A stretch of DNA of 33,720 bases from Nitrospirota bacterium. GTDB lineage: Bacteria; Nitrospirota; Thermodesulfovibrionia; Thermodesulfovibrionales; JdFR-88. Of this stretch, positions 1-8,576 are shown piece after piece; within the stretch, counting starts at the first letter, position 1; the number at the start of each line of letters is the position of its first letter. Below the pieces are notes generated by a model, which worked only from the letters and a program-made list of their open reading frames with translations, had not been told where the DNA came from and did not search any database. The stretch spans positions 1-33,720 of the forward strand of contig JAKAJM010000022.1 of the NCBI GenBank assembly GCA_021813765.1, read 5' to 3'. The position numbers were made by a program, and so were the translations under genes.

Positions 1-971
1 GCGGGACAAAGAGCGTCTTTACCATCCATAACATGGGATATCAGGGTATCTTCAGCCGCGACGTCCATTTGCTTACTGGGCTTCCGGCCGATACTTTCAC
101 CCCGGAGGGGGTCGAGTTTTACGGGAAGATAAACTTCCTGAAGGCGGGCATCATTGGCGCGGACATGGTCACCACCGTGAGCCCCACCTATGCGCGCCAG
201 ATACAGACCGCGGAGCACGGTTTCGGCCTGGACGGCGTCCTGCGGGAAAAAAGCGGCTCTCTTGTGGGTATCTTGAACGGGATAGATAACTGCGTCTGGG
301 ACCCCAGCAGGGACAGGCACCTGCCGCAGACCTATAACCGGAGGAACTTTATGGAGGGCAAGGGCGCATGCAAGAGGGAGCTGGCCCGCGAATGCGGCTT
401 TAAGGACCCTGGCGCTCCCCTTGTGTCGTTCATCGGAAGGCTTTCGCACCAGAAGGGTGCGGACCTGGTTTTCGAGGCCGCGGACGACATCGTTTCCGAA
501 GGCGCGAACCTTTTTTTTCTTGGAAAGGGTGACGCTGTTTACCAGGAAGATCTGCGGGCGCTTGCCGGCAGGCACGAGGGCCGCGTTCATGCGAGGATAG
601 GATATGAGGAGGGTTTTGCCCACCTCGTATATGCGGGCTCCGATATCTTTCTCATGCCCTCCAGGTATGAGCCCTGCGGACTGGGCCAGATGATAGCGCT
701 CCGCTACGGCACTCCGCCTGTGGCCGCCGATACGGGGGGCATAACCGATACGGTGCGAAACTATCGCCCGGTGAGCGGGAAAGGCACGGGTTTCCTCCAT
801 ACCGCGGACGACCCTGGGTCGTTCAGGCAGGCCCTCTGGTATGCCCTCTGCGCGTACCAGAGGCCCGATCGCTGGAAGGCCCTTTTGAAGCAGGACATGG
901 CAGAGGACTTCTCCTGGAAAAGGTCCGCTTCGCTGTATGAAGAGCTCTATCGCGGCGTTGCCGGTTTATAG
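1..971 (+). CDS. glgA: Glycogen synthase (ADP-glucose type), 3' part
   Basis: This is a partial gene cut by the left window edge; the open frame runs in from base 3, giving about 323 residues of a protein normally near 480. It belongs to glycosyltransferase family 5, which transfers glucose from ADP-glucose to the non-reducing end of alpha-1,4-glucan in the cytoplasm. Seen in the sequence: TIHNMGYQG near the start of the visible part, VSPTYARQI, GILNGID, RLSHQKG (family form RLTPQKG, substrate-binding lysine) and EPCGLGQMIALRYGT, which holds the catalytic glutamate and the nucleotide-sugar loop. The N-terminal KTGGL region lies outside the window. The stop TAG is only 2 bases from the next ATG, so it is probably co-transcribed with the sensor kinase that follows. 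Identification is firm. Confidence 0.95.
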   Translation, partial: GTKSVFTIHNMGYQGIFSRDVHLLTGLPADTFTPEGVEFYGKINFLKAGIIGADMVTTVSPTYARQIQTAEHGFGLDGVLREKSGSLVGILNGIDNCVWDPSRDRHLPQTYNRRNFMEGKGACKRELARECGFKDPGAPLVSFIGRLSHQKGADLVFEAADDIVSEGANLFFLGKGDAVYQEDLRALAGRHEGRVHARIGYEEGFAHLVYAGSDIFLMPSRYEPCGLGQMIALRYGTPPVAADTGGITDTVRNYRPVSGKGTGFLHTADDPGSFRQALWYALCAYQRPDRWKALLKQDMAEDFSWKRSASLYEELYRGVAGL

Positions 972-973
972 TC

Positions 974-3900
974 ATGAGCATCAGGCTTAAGCTTATTCTG
1001 TTCATGTTCGCCTTCATGGCCGCCGCGGCCATACTTGGGATGGGAGCGCTGTACATATTCTCCAACCTGAACAGGAACCTTTCCCTTACGACCCAGCAGA
1101 TAAACCTCAACAGGCAGTACATCGGGATGCGCGACGCGGTAAAAGACCTTGTGGACAGCGCGGCCGGATGGGCCGGCACGGGCAACGCCAGATACCTTAA
1201 GCAATATGAAAAAAGCCTTCCGGAGGTCGAAGCCGGCTTAAGCGGCATCGAGAACGGCACTGGCAATGCGGCCAGCCTGCGCGCGCTCAGTAAAGACGTG
1301 GCCAGGGCGAGGCGCCAGGCAGGCAGGATAGCAGCCATTGCCCGCCCGGCAGGCAGCGCCGTCGCGCAAAGGACACTGACTGACCTCGAGAAATCCAGGG
1401 ACCGCATATTGGGGACCATGGACACGCTTTCCAATCAGTCGATTTCGTCCATGACCGGTCTTGCGGCCCTTGGCGAGCGGATCAGAAGGACGATGACAGG
1501 GTATCTTGTCCTGCTGGTCTCGTTCGTTTCCCTGGCATTTATCTTCCTGGCGCTCTTCATGCGCAGGATGCTGAGCCATCCGTTCAGCGGGATCCTGGAG
1601 GCCACGGAGAAGGTGGCCGAGGGAAACCTTTCCTGGCGGATACCTTCAGGCAGGAAGGACGAGTTCGGCCAGATAGCGGCCGGGTTCAACAGGATGGTGG
1701 AGCATCTGGAAGACTCAAACAAGAAGCTGGCCGACAGGCTGAAGGAGACAGAGCTGCTGCTTGAGGTGGCAAGGATCGCGGGGCTTACCCCTGAGCTCAA
1801 AGAGGCGCTTGGCCTGATCGTGGACACGGTCTCAAGGAAGATGGGCACGGAGGTCTGCGCCGTCTATCTATTGTATCCGGAACTGAAGGCTTTCGTGATG
1901 GAGGCGGCCAACACCGGGGACGGCATCACCGCCAGTTCACTGCCCCTGGACTCCTATATCCCGGCCACGGCCATGGCCACGATGGCACCGGTGTTCATAG
2001 AGGACATCACAGCGGCCTCCGAGGATGCCAGGATATGCGGCCACTGCCGCTCCATGCTGATTGCGCCCATCCTGAGGGACAACGTATGCAAGGGGCTTTT
2101 GGTTCTTGGCAGCGGGTCGGAGGGCGGTTTTTTTGGCCCTGACGAGAAGAACACCGGGATGATACTGGCCCATACGATAGGCGTGGTGGTAAGGAACTCT
2201 GAGCTTTACTCCACGACCAGGAAACATCTGAAGCAGTTGAGCGCAACCTATGACCTGAGCAGGCTGCTTACTTCTGTATATGACCCGGCGGAGCTTTTGG
2301 GCACGATCTCCAGCCAGATAGCGAAGCTCAGCGGCGCAAGAATATGCATTATACGGATACTTGAGGGCGATGAGCTCAATGTCAGGTCCTCTTACGGCAT
2401 AGCGGAGGGGGAAAATGCCGAGAACGGCCTCAAGGTGGGGGAGGGCATCGCGGGGTGGGTGGTAAAAGAGGGCAGGTCCCTTTTTGTGGAGGACATCGGA
2501 AAGCTCCCCGTGAGCCTGAGGCCAAAAACGATAAGCGCGAAATCCGCCATATGCGTGCCCTTACGGGTAGGCAAGAGGATAATCGGCACTTTGGGCATTT
2601 ATGACAAGACGGGCCCGAGCGGCGCGCCAAAGCCCTTTGACCTTGACGACCTCAACATGGCGGAGGGTTTTGCCTCGCTGTCGGCCATCACCATAGAAAA
2701 AGCCAGGATGGAAGCGGAGGAAGTAAACAGGAGGCGGGAGATAGTCGAGGCCAACAGGAGGCTGGACCTGCTCTTTGACACCGTGCAGGGCGGCATAGTC
2801 TCCCTGGACGCCGATTACCGCATACTTGCCGCCAACCGGTATGTGGAGCGCTGGGTGGACTTCCCCATGGACGCCATCGTGGGCGAAAACGCGAAGGACG
2901 TTTTCCATCCGAAGGGCGGCATATGCCCGCATTGCGCGGCCCGGGCCACTTTTGACACCGGCGACATAAGCTCCATCACCCAGTCAAACGGCCTGAACTA
3001 TGCAGAGCTTACCGCCTATCCCGTCAGGGGTGAAGAGGGGCAGATCGGAGGGGCGGTGGTGTTCATTCAGGACATAACGGACAGGGTCCTTTACCAGGAA
3101 GAGATAATGGGCCTCTACCGTGAGGTCGCACAGACCAAGGAATATCTTGAAAGCCTCATCAACAACTCCGCCGATGCCATTGTCACCACGGACCTGGCCG
3201 GCAACATAATCTCCTGGAACCGGGCGGCCGAGGAAATTTACGGTTACAGCGAGCAGGAGATCGTTGGCAAGTTCCTTCCGTTCGTCCCCGAGTCCGCGAT
3301 AGAGCAGGAAATGTCCTACATGGACAGGATAAAACAGGGGGACGTTATTAAGGCCGAGACCTTCAGGCGCACCAGGGACGGCAGGACGATAGAAGTGAAC
3401 CTTACGCTCTCCCCGATAAAGGACGCCACGGGAGAGGTCATCGGAATAAGCGGGATATCCCAGGAGATCACAAAGAAGAAGGAAACGGAAAGGGAGCTCA
3501 TAAGGAGAAACCAGGAGCTCTCCAGGCTTGTTTTCATAGGCTCGGCGATGAGGGGCACCCTGGACCTGGACAGGCTCCTCAGGATGATTCTTACGGCCGT
3601 CACGATGGGCGATGGCCTGGGCTTTAACCGCGCCATCCTGTTCTGGGTGGACAGGGCCGCGAATGTCCTGAAGGGGGCGATGGGCGTCGGCCCTGCCTCG
3701 CCGGATGAGGCGGGCGCAATATGGCGGCGTCTTTCCTCGGCCCACAGCACCCTGCACGATATCCTGACGGAAATAGTGGAGACGCGCGGCGGCGAGGAGT
3801 CCGCCTTCGACAGGACGGCAAAGAGCGTGCAGATACACCTGGGCTCCGGGACCGCAATGGCCCGGTCCGTCACTGAAAAAAGGCCATTCAATATCACGGA

Positions 3901-5155
3901 CGCAAGGTCCGACCCCGCCGCAGACCGGGCCATCATGGACGTGCTTGGCTCGGCCGCCTACGCCGCGGTGCCAATTGTTTCAAGGAACATGGTGATAGGT
4001 GTTCTATGGGTTGACAACCTGTATAACGGACACCCCATAAGCGAAGATGACATGAAGTTCCTGAACGCGTTTTCAAACCAGATGGCCTCGGCCATAGAAA
4101 ACGCCAGGCTCTTTGAGGGCATATCGATGGCCGAGGCGGAGCTGGAGAACATCTTCCGGTCCATTTCCGACATGGTCTACCTGACAGACAAGGACTATAA
4201 TCTTAAAAAAGCGAACGAGGCGGTCTTAAAGCGGGTCGGGAAGAGCCTTGACGAGGTGATCGGTAAAAAATGCTATGAGATATTCCACGGGACGAAGGAG
4301 CCGTTCCCGTCCTGCCCGCACGCCAGGACCATATCAAGCAGAAATGCCAACATACAGGAGTACGAGGACCCTTGCCTGAAAGGCACTTTCCTTTCCTCCA
4401 CATCGCCACTTTTTGATGTCGACGGCAATTTCAGCGGTGTCGTGCATGTCGTAAGGGACATCACGGAGATGAAGGAGCTGCAGGACCGGCTGCAATCGGC
4501 CGAAAGGATGGCCGCGCTCGGAGAGGTGGCCGCCAAGGTGGCGCACGAGATAAGAAACCCGATGGTGTCGGTGGGCGGCTTTGCCAAGAGGCTTGAAAAA
4601 AAGCTAGACGGCTCTCTCAGGGAATACGCCTCCATCATATCGGTGGAGGTGGACAGGCTGGAGCAGATATTAAAGGAGATTCTTGGCTTTGTCCGGGAGG
4701 CAAGAATATCAAGGCAGCCCACCCCCCTGGACGAGCTTCTTACCGGCATAATCAACCTTGTGGAGCCGGAGGTCTTCGAGAAGGGCAATAGCGTACGGAG
4801 GTCTTTTGAGCAGATAGAGGCCTATATAGACCCCAACCGGATGAAGGAGGCCCTCTACAATGTCCTGACCAATGCAAACCAGTCCACGGAGCGGGGCCTC
4901 ATTTCAGTGAGCGCGTATGCCGAAAACGGCGAGGCGGTAATAGAGGTGCACGATACCGGGTGCGGCATCAAAAAGGAAGACCTGAAAAGGATATTCGACC
5001 CGTTTTTCACGACCAAGCCGACAGGGACGGGGCTGGGGCTGGCCATTTCAAAAAGGATAGTGGAGGAGCATGGGGGCAGGATACTTGTAAAAAGCAATTG
5101 GCCGGATGGCGGCACAGGGTTTAAGATATACTTACCCATAAGAAAGGAGGGGTAG
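974..5155 (+). CDS. Membrane multi-sensor histidine kinase (HAMP, 3 GAF, 3 PAS)
   Basis: A 1393-residue sensor kinase. Membrane segments lie at about 7-29 and 176-196 around a periplasmic region of about 145 residues, then HAMP (about 197-252), GAF1 (260-410), GAF2 (430-580), PAS1 (600-715), PAS2 (730-845), GAF3 (855-1045), PAS3 (1055-1165), HisKA and HATPase_c. The H-box AHEIRNP puts the phosphorylated histidine at H1191; the N-box asparagine is about N1300, and DTGCGI starts at D1327 with TGTGLGL further on. Cysteine pairs occur in GAF1 (CGHC, 355-358) and PAS1 (CPHC, 651-654), and C1100 plus C1114 in PAS3; these could bind a metal or heme or act as redox switches, which is inference. The receiver gene starts on the base after its stop, so that protein is the likely partner. 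The signal sensed is unknown. Confidence 0.95.
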   Translation: MSIRLKLILFMFAFMAAAAILGMGALYIFSNLNRNLSLTTQQINLNRQYIGMRDAVKDLVDSAAGWAGTGNARYLKQYEKSLPEVEAGLSGIENGTGNAASLRALSKDVARARRQAGRIAAIARPAGSAVAQRTLTDLEKSRDRILGTMDTLSNQSISSMTGLAALGERIRRTMTGYLVLLVSFVSLAFIFLALFMRRMLSHPFSGILEATEKVAEGNLSWRIPSGRKDEFGQIAAGFNRMVEHLEDSNKKLADRLKETELLLEVARIAGLTPELKEALGLIVDTVSRKMGTEVCAVYLLYPELKAFVMEAANTGDGITASSLPLDSYIPATAMATMAPVFIEDITAASEDARICGHCRSMLIAPILRDNVCKGLLVLGSGSEGGFFGPDEKNTGMILAHTIGVVVRNSELYSTTRKHLKQLSATYDLSRLLTSVYDPAELLGTISSQIAKLSGARICIIRILEGDELNVRSSYGIAEGENAENGLKVGEGIAGWVVKEGRSLFVEDIGKLPVSLRPKTISAKSAICVPLRVGKRIIGTLGIYDKTGPSGAPKPFDLDDLNMAEGFASLSAITIEKARMEAEEVNRRREIVEANRRLDLLFDTVQGGIVSLDADYRILAANRYVERWVDFPMDAIVGENAKDVFHPKGGICPHCAARATFDTGDISSITQSNGLNYAELTAYPVRGEEGQIGGAVVFIQDITDRVLYQEEIMGLYREVAQTKEYLESLINNSADAIVTTDLAGNIISWNRAAEEIYGYSEQEIVGKFLPFVPESAIEQEMSYMDRIKQGDVIKAETFRRTRDGRTIEVNLTLSPIKDATGEVIGISGISQEITKKKETERELIRRNQELSRLVFIGSAMRGTLDLDRLLRMILTAVTMGDGLGFNRAILFWVDRAANVLKGAMGVGPASPDEAGAIWRRLSSAHSTLHDILTEIVETRGGEESAFDRTAKSVQIHLGSGTAMARSVTEKRPFNITDARSDPAADRAIMDVLGSAAYAAVPIVSRNMVIGVLWVDNLYNGHPISEDDMKFLNAFSNQMASAIENARLFEGISMAEAELENIFRSISDMVYLTDKDYNLKKANEAVLKRVGKSLDEVIGKKCYEIFHGTKEPFPSCPHARTISSRNANIQEYEDPCLKGTFLSSTSPLFDVDGNFSGVVHVVRDITEMKELQDRLQSAERMAALGEVAAKVAHEIRNPMVSVGGFAKRLEKKLDGSLREYASIISVEVDRLEQILKEILGFVREARISRQPTPLDELLTGIINLVEPEVFEKGNSVRRSFEQIEAYIDPNRMKEALYNVLTNANQSTERGLISVSAYAENGEAVIEVHDTGCGIKKEDLKRIFDPFFTTKPTGTGLGLAISKRIVEEHGGRILVKSNWPDGGTGFKIYLPIRKEG

Positions 5156-5503
5156 ATGAAAGTACTGATTGTCGACGACGATGAGCATATCCTGAGGCTC
5201 TACAAAGAGGAACTTGAGGAGGAAGGGTATGAGATCGTGACAGCAAAGACAGGGGCGCAGGCGCTGGAGGTCTTCCAGCGGGAAAACCCAGACCTGGTGA
5301 CCCTGGATATACTCATACCGGATATGGACGGCATAGCGCTTTTAAGGAAGATGAAGGAGATGAGGCCGAGGGTGCCCATAATAATGTCCACGGCCTATGA
5401 CTACAGGGATGATTTCGCGGTCTGGGCTTCCGAGGCTTACATAGTGAAGTCCGCCGATCTCACGGAGCTCAAGGGCAAGATAAAAGAGCTGCTTGCAAAA
5501 TGA
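5156..5503 (+). CDS. Single-domain response regulator (CheY-like receiver)
   Basis: A 115-residue stand-alone receiver with no output domain. The acidic pocket is D7-D8-D9, the phosphoacceptor is D51 in TLDILIPDMDG, the switch Ser/Thr is S78 or T79, and the conserved lysine is K98 (KS replaces the usual KP). Translation starts on the base directly after the kinase stop, with a strong Shine-Dalgarno AGAAAGGAGG just upstream inside the kinase gene, so the two are surely a pair. With no DNA-binding domain it probably works by protein contact or as a phosphorelay intermediate. Its last codon overlaps the next gene as ATGA. Confidence 0.95.
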   Translation: MKVLIVDDDEHILRLYKEELEEEGYEIVTAKTGAQALEVFQRENPDLVTLDILIPDMDGIALLRKMKEMRPRVPIIMSTAYDYRDDFAVWASEAYIVKSADLTELKGKIKELLAK

Positions 5504-6768
5504 TCAGATTAAAGACCGAAGCCCCGGTTTACGGCGGGTATGTGATTGCAAGAAACGAAGGGATAGTATTTGTAAGGGGCGCGCTTCCCGGAGAGACGGT
5601 GCTTGCCAGGACCGTGGAAAAAAAGAAGGACTATAGCGTAGCGCTCACTCAGGAGGTGCTGGAGCCCTCTCCCCACAGGGTGGAGCCCTTCTGCGGCCAT
5701 TTTGGCGAGTGCGGCGGATGCCATCTGCAGCATATCGCATACGCGGAGCAGGTCTCCATGAAAAACGCCATCATAAAAGACTCCATGCGGCGCATTTCGG
5801 GCATAGAGGTGGAGCCCGATGCGCCTCTTACGGGCAACGATCTGCTGTACCGCCACCGCGCCCAGTTCAAGGTTCAGGCCCCGGAAGGCCTGATCGGCTT
5901 TTACAGGGAAGGCACGAGGGACGTCGTGCCGGTAAGCCGATGCCCGCTTCTTGCCGCCCCCATAAACGGAGCGCTGGAGAAAATAAGGTCATTAATGCCC
6001 CCTTCAGGAGCAAGGGAAATTCACATAACCTGCGGTGGAATGAATATACCCGCTGACACTGGCATGACCGAAGGGGAAGCCTCCGGTTTGGCGGCATATC
6101 TGAAGGGCAGCGAGTTTGATGCCGCAGTGGCCATTGAGTACGGCAAGGCCGGGTTCGAGACGGTTTTTTTTGACGGGGGCAGCGAAAGCGAAAGCGGGCA
6201 CAGCGGCAGGGGGTTTTTGATTTTCGATCTTCTGGGTTTTAAATATACGGTCTCGCCGCTCAGCTTTTTCCAGAGCAACTGGGCGCTCAATCAAAAGGCG
6301 GCCGGTGCCGTAGCGGAAATGTTCTCTCAGTTTCTCGCTTCCGGCAAGGACCTGCTTGATATATATGCCGGGGGAGGGAACTTTTCCATCCCGCTTAGCG
6401 CCGCGGCACGGAATATAACCGCCATTGAGGAAAACGCCTCTTCAGTGAAGGACGGCCTCCGTAACCTCGAGATGAACGGCATTGAAAACATGAAGTTCAT
6501 AAAGGCCCCGTTCGAGAAGTTCCAGTCCAAAGGCGCCTTCGAGGCCGCAATTGTGGACCCTCCAAGGCCTGGACTGAGCAGGGAAGCGGCCAAAAGGCTC
6601 CTTGCGATACGTCCCGAAAGGCTCCTCTACATATCGTGCAACCCCGCGACCCTTGCCAGGGACGTAAAAAAACTGCTTGAAAAATACAAGGTTGCCTCCG
6701 TAAGGCTTGTCGATTTCTTTCCCCATACCTACCACATGGAAGTCCTGTGCCTGCTTGAGGCGCGTTAG
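5500..6768 (+). CDS. rlmD: 23S rRNA (uracil-5-)-methyltransferase, RumA/RlmD family
   Basis: 422 residues, the usual length for the RumA/TrmA family, which uses S-adenosylmethionine to methylate C5 of a uridine in RNA. A short TRAM-like N-terminal segment (1-62) precedes the 4Fe-4S cysteines C65, C71, C74 and C148. The SAM-binding motif is DIYAGGGNFSIPL, followed by VDPPRPGLS, the nucleophile C380 in SCNPAT and a C-terminal HTYHMEVLCLLE holding the general-base glutamate. The ATGA overlap with the response regulator gives the start and couples translation. The Fe-S cysteines favour the rRNA enzymes (RlmD, RlmC or a dual RlmCD) over TrmA, but the exact target uridine cannot be read from the sequence. 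It is the last gene of the plus-strand run. Confidence 0.9.
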   Translation: MIRLKTEAPVYGGYVIARNEGIVFVRGALPGETVLARTVEKKKDYSVALTQEVLEPSPHRVEPFCGHFGECGGCHLQHIAYAEQVSMKNAIIKDSMRRISGIEVEPDAPLTGNDLLYRHRAQFKVQAPEGLIGFYREGTRDVVPVSRCPLLAAPINGALEKIRSLMPPSGAREIHITCGGMNIPADTGMTEGEASGLAAYLKGSEFDAAVAIEYGKAGFETVFFDGGSESESGHSGRGFLIFDLLGFKYTVSPLSFFQSNWALNQKAAGAVAEMFSQFLASGKDLLDIYAGGGNFSIPLSAAARNITAIEENASSVKDGLRNLEMNGIENMKFIKAPFEKFQSKGAFEAAIVDPPRPGLSREAAKRLLAIRPERLLYISCNPATLARDVKKLLEKYKVASVRLVDFFPHTYHMEVLCLLEAR

Positions 6769-6803
6769 AAGCCAGTAAGAAAATAAGTCTGCAAAACTTG
6801 AAA

Positions 6804-6853
6804 ATTTTCCCCTTGAAGGGCATCTGCCCCTAAATAGGTTGCAAGGGGAAAAT
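6804..6853. terminator. Nested inverted repeat between convergent genes, probable two-way terminator
   Basis: Two perfect 12-base arms, 6804-6815 (ATTTTCCCCTTG) and 6842-6853 (CAAGGGGAAAAT), enclose a second hairpin GGGCA-TC-TGCCC at 6818-6829. On the plus strand the outer arm is followed by a T-rich stretch (GCGTTTTTTCTGTTTTT), and the other arm also carries a T run as read on the minus strand. It sits between the ends of rlmD (plus) and tsaD (minus), the right place to stop both transcripts. The structure is seen directly; the function is inferred. Confidence 0.65.
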
Positions 6854-6868
6854 GCGTTTTTTCTGTTT

Positions 6869-7882
6869 TTACAGCTTAAGGGAGGCCCTTGGGTTCAGGT
6901 CCGGCCCGGCAAGCTGGCCTGCCATAAAACGGTGATATCCTGCCACGGCTATCATGGCTGCGTTATCGGTGCAAAAAGCGGGAGAGGGTATGAAGAGCTC
7001 CACTTCCTTCTTTTCGGCCATCAGGCGCATGCCTTCCTTGAGCGCGCTGTTTGAGGCAACGCCGCCGGCCAGGGCCAGCCTCCCGACCCCCGTTTTTTTC
7101 ATTGCCTGCTGGCATTTCCTTATCAGCACATCAAGGACCGCCTGCTGAAATGAGGCCGCTATATCGCGGACCGGCAGGTCCCCGGAACCTTTCCTCCCGT
7201 TCAGATAGTTCAGCACCGCCGTCTTCATTCCGCTGAAGCTGAAATCCAGCGAGCCCGGCAGGTAAGCCCTGGGGAATGGGATGGCCCTGGGGTTGCCCTC
7301 CCGCGCAAGCCTGTCTATCATTGGCCCGCCCGGATACCCAAGGGACAGCAGCTTGGCCACCTTGTCATAAGCCTCTCCTGCGGCATCGTCCCGGCTTCTG
7401 CCAAGCTCCGTGTAATCGAGGAAGCCGTTTGCAAGGTAGAGCGAAGTGTGTCCGCCTGAGACCACCAGGGAGATGAAGGGGAATTCCGGGGTGTCTTCGA
7501 TAAAAGCAGAAAGGATATGGCCTTCCAGGTGATTGACGCCCACAAGCGGTATGTTTTTTGAGTAGCTCAAGGCCTTGGCAAAAGAGCAGCCTACAAGAAG
7601 GGAACCTATCAGGCCGGGGCCCGCGCAGACGGCAATGGCCGCAAGCTCCCGAAGATCCGTCTTGCCAAGCGCCTCCCTTACGACAGGCCATATCATCTCT
7701 ATGTGCCTCCTTGAGGCCAGCTCTGGAACTATTCCGCCATATTTGGCATGGACCCCCGCCTGCGAGGACACCGCGCTTGAGACGACCACAGGGGTTTTTT
7801 TTGTTTTTTCCGTATTTGTCCCGAATTCAAGAAGCGCGGCGGAGGTGTCGTCACAGGAAGTGTCTATCCCAAGGACAAGCAT
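6869..7882 (-). CDS. tsaD: tRNA N6-adenosine threonylcarbamoyltransferase TsaD
   Basis: 337 residues, full length for TsaD (Kae1/Gcp/YgjD family). It transfers the threonylcarbamoyl group to A37 of tRNAs that read ANN codons, acting with TsaB and TsaE (TsaC makes the intermediate). Seen: N-terminal GIDTSCDDTSAALL, the metal-binding pair H118 and H122 in NHLEGH, the ASKH-fold glycine motifs ALAGGVASN, and CTDNAAMIA near the C-terminus with the metal-binding aspartate. It is the last gene of the scpA-lolA-tsaD run on the minus strand, 31 bases after lolA. None of its partner genes lies in the window. Confidence 0.97.
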   Translation of the reverse strand: MLVLGIDTSCDDTSAALLEFGTNTEKTKKTPVVVSSAVSSQAGVHAKYGGIVPELASRRHIEMIWPVVREALGKTDLRELAAIAVCAGPGLIGSLLVGCSFAKALSYSKNIPLVGVNHLEGHILSAFIEDTPEFPFISLVVSGGHTSLYLANGFLDYTELGRSRDDAAGEAYDKVAKLLSLGYPGGPMIDRLAREGNPRAIPFPRAYLPGSLDFSFSGMKTAVLNYLNGRKGSGDLPVRDIAASFQQAVLDVLIRKCQQAMKKTGVGRLALAGGVASNSALKEGMRLMAEKKEVELFIPSPAFCTDNAAMIAVAGYHRFMAGQLAGPDLNPRASLKL

Positions 7883-7913
7883 CTGTTACTTTTCTCTTTT
7901 TGGGTGTCTGGTT

Positions 7914-8576
7914 CTAATCCGCGCCCTGCCTGGTATAATTAAACACGCTCACGCCAGGAGGGGAAGTGAAGTCGAACGCCTGGTCCTTGACCCCGGTGTT
8001 CACCGAAACGTCCTTGAGGGTTATCTTTACCGTGTTTGAATACTTGTCATGGATGGTAAAGCTCTTTATCGGAAAGCGCCCGCCAGAGGGCCGGACCACT
8101 ATGTAAGTGACCTTGTTCTCCGTGCTTCTGGGGGTGAGGATGAGTTCCCCCTTTTTTTCGTCCACCTTGAAATCCTTTTCTATCTTGCCCATTCCTCCAA
8201 GCAGGGCCACCGGGGCCGTGCCGTAAGTCTGGGCATTGAAAAAGCCGACGAGTTCCTGTTTTTCATTCTTCTGGTATATCATTATCCGGCCGCCCTTTAT
8301 TATCACCTGGTCCTGGCTTGAGCCCTGGTAGATGTAACGCATGCGCGAAGGGAGCTTTATAATGAAATGGCCGTGATATTCCTGCTTTTTGCCGAGGTCC
8401 TTGAGGAAGCTCTCCTGCGTGAAATTGCCGCTTATGTCCCTTATCCGGCCATAGGCCGCCTGGATGCGCGCAACAAGCCCGGAGGCCGAAGCCGTTGCCG
8501 GACCGATGCCCAGGGAAAAAAGGGCCGCAAGAATAAAACCCCGCATCAGATGTTTTTTGTTTTTGCTTTTGATCAT
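7914..8576 (-). CDS. lolA: LolA-like outer-membrane lipoprotein carrier, periplasmic
   Basis: 220 residues. The basic start (MIKSKNKKHLMRGF), hydrophobic stretch 14-25 and a likely cleavage after ATASA make a Sec signal peptide. The mature part shows the LolA pattern: an early helix with RIQAAYGRIRDISGNFTQ, then beta-rich YHGHFIIKLPSRMRYIY and a conserved IYQ. LolA carries lipoproteins across the periplasm from LolCDE to LolB, so the gene implies an outer membrane. Its ATG overlaps the scpA stop as ATGA. LolA-like proteins are weakly conserved, so family membership is good but the exact role is less certain. A start at Met-12 would also leave a working signal peptide. Confidence 0.85.
   Translation of the reverse strand: MIKSKNKKHLMRGFILAALFSLGIGPATASASGLVARIQAAYGRIRDISGNFTQESFLKDLGKKQEYHGHFIIKLPSRMRYIYQGSSQDQVIIKGGRIMIYQKNEKQELVGFFNAQTYGTAPVALLGGMGKIEKDFKVDEKKGELILTPRSTENKVTYIVVRPSGGRFPIKSFTIHDKYSNTVKITLKDVSVNTGVKDQAFDFTSPPGVSVFNYTRQGAD

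Noticed and set aside
2984-3838. Minus-strand open frame of 284 codons inside the large sensor kinase
   Set aside because: It lies wholly inside domain-bearing kinase sequence, has no family likeness and no ribosome-binding site.
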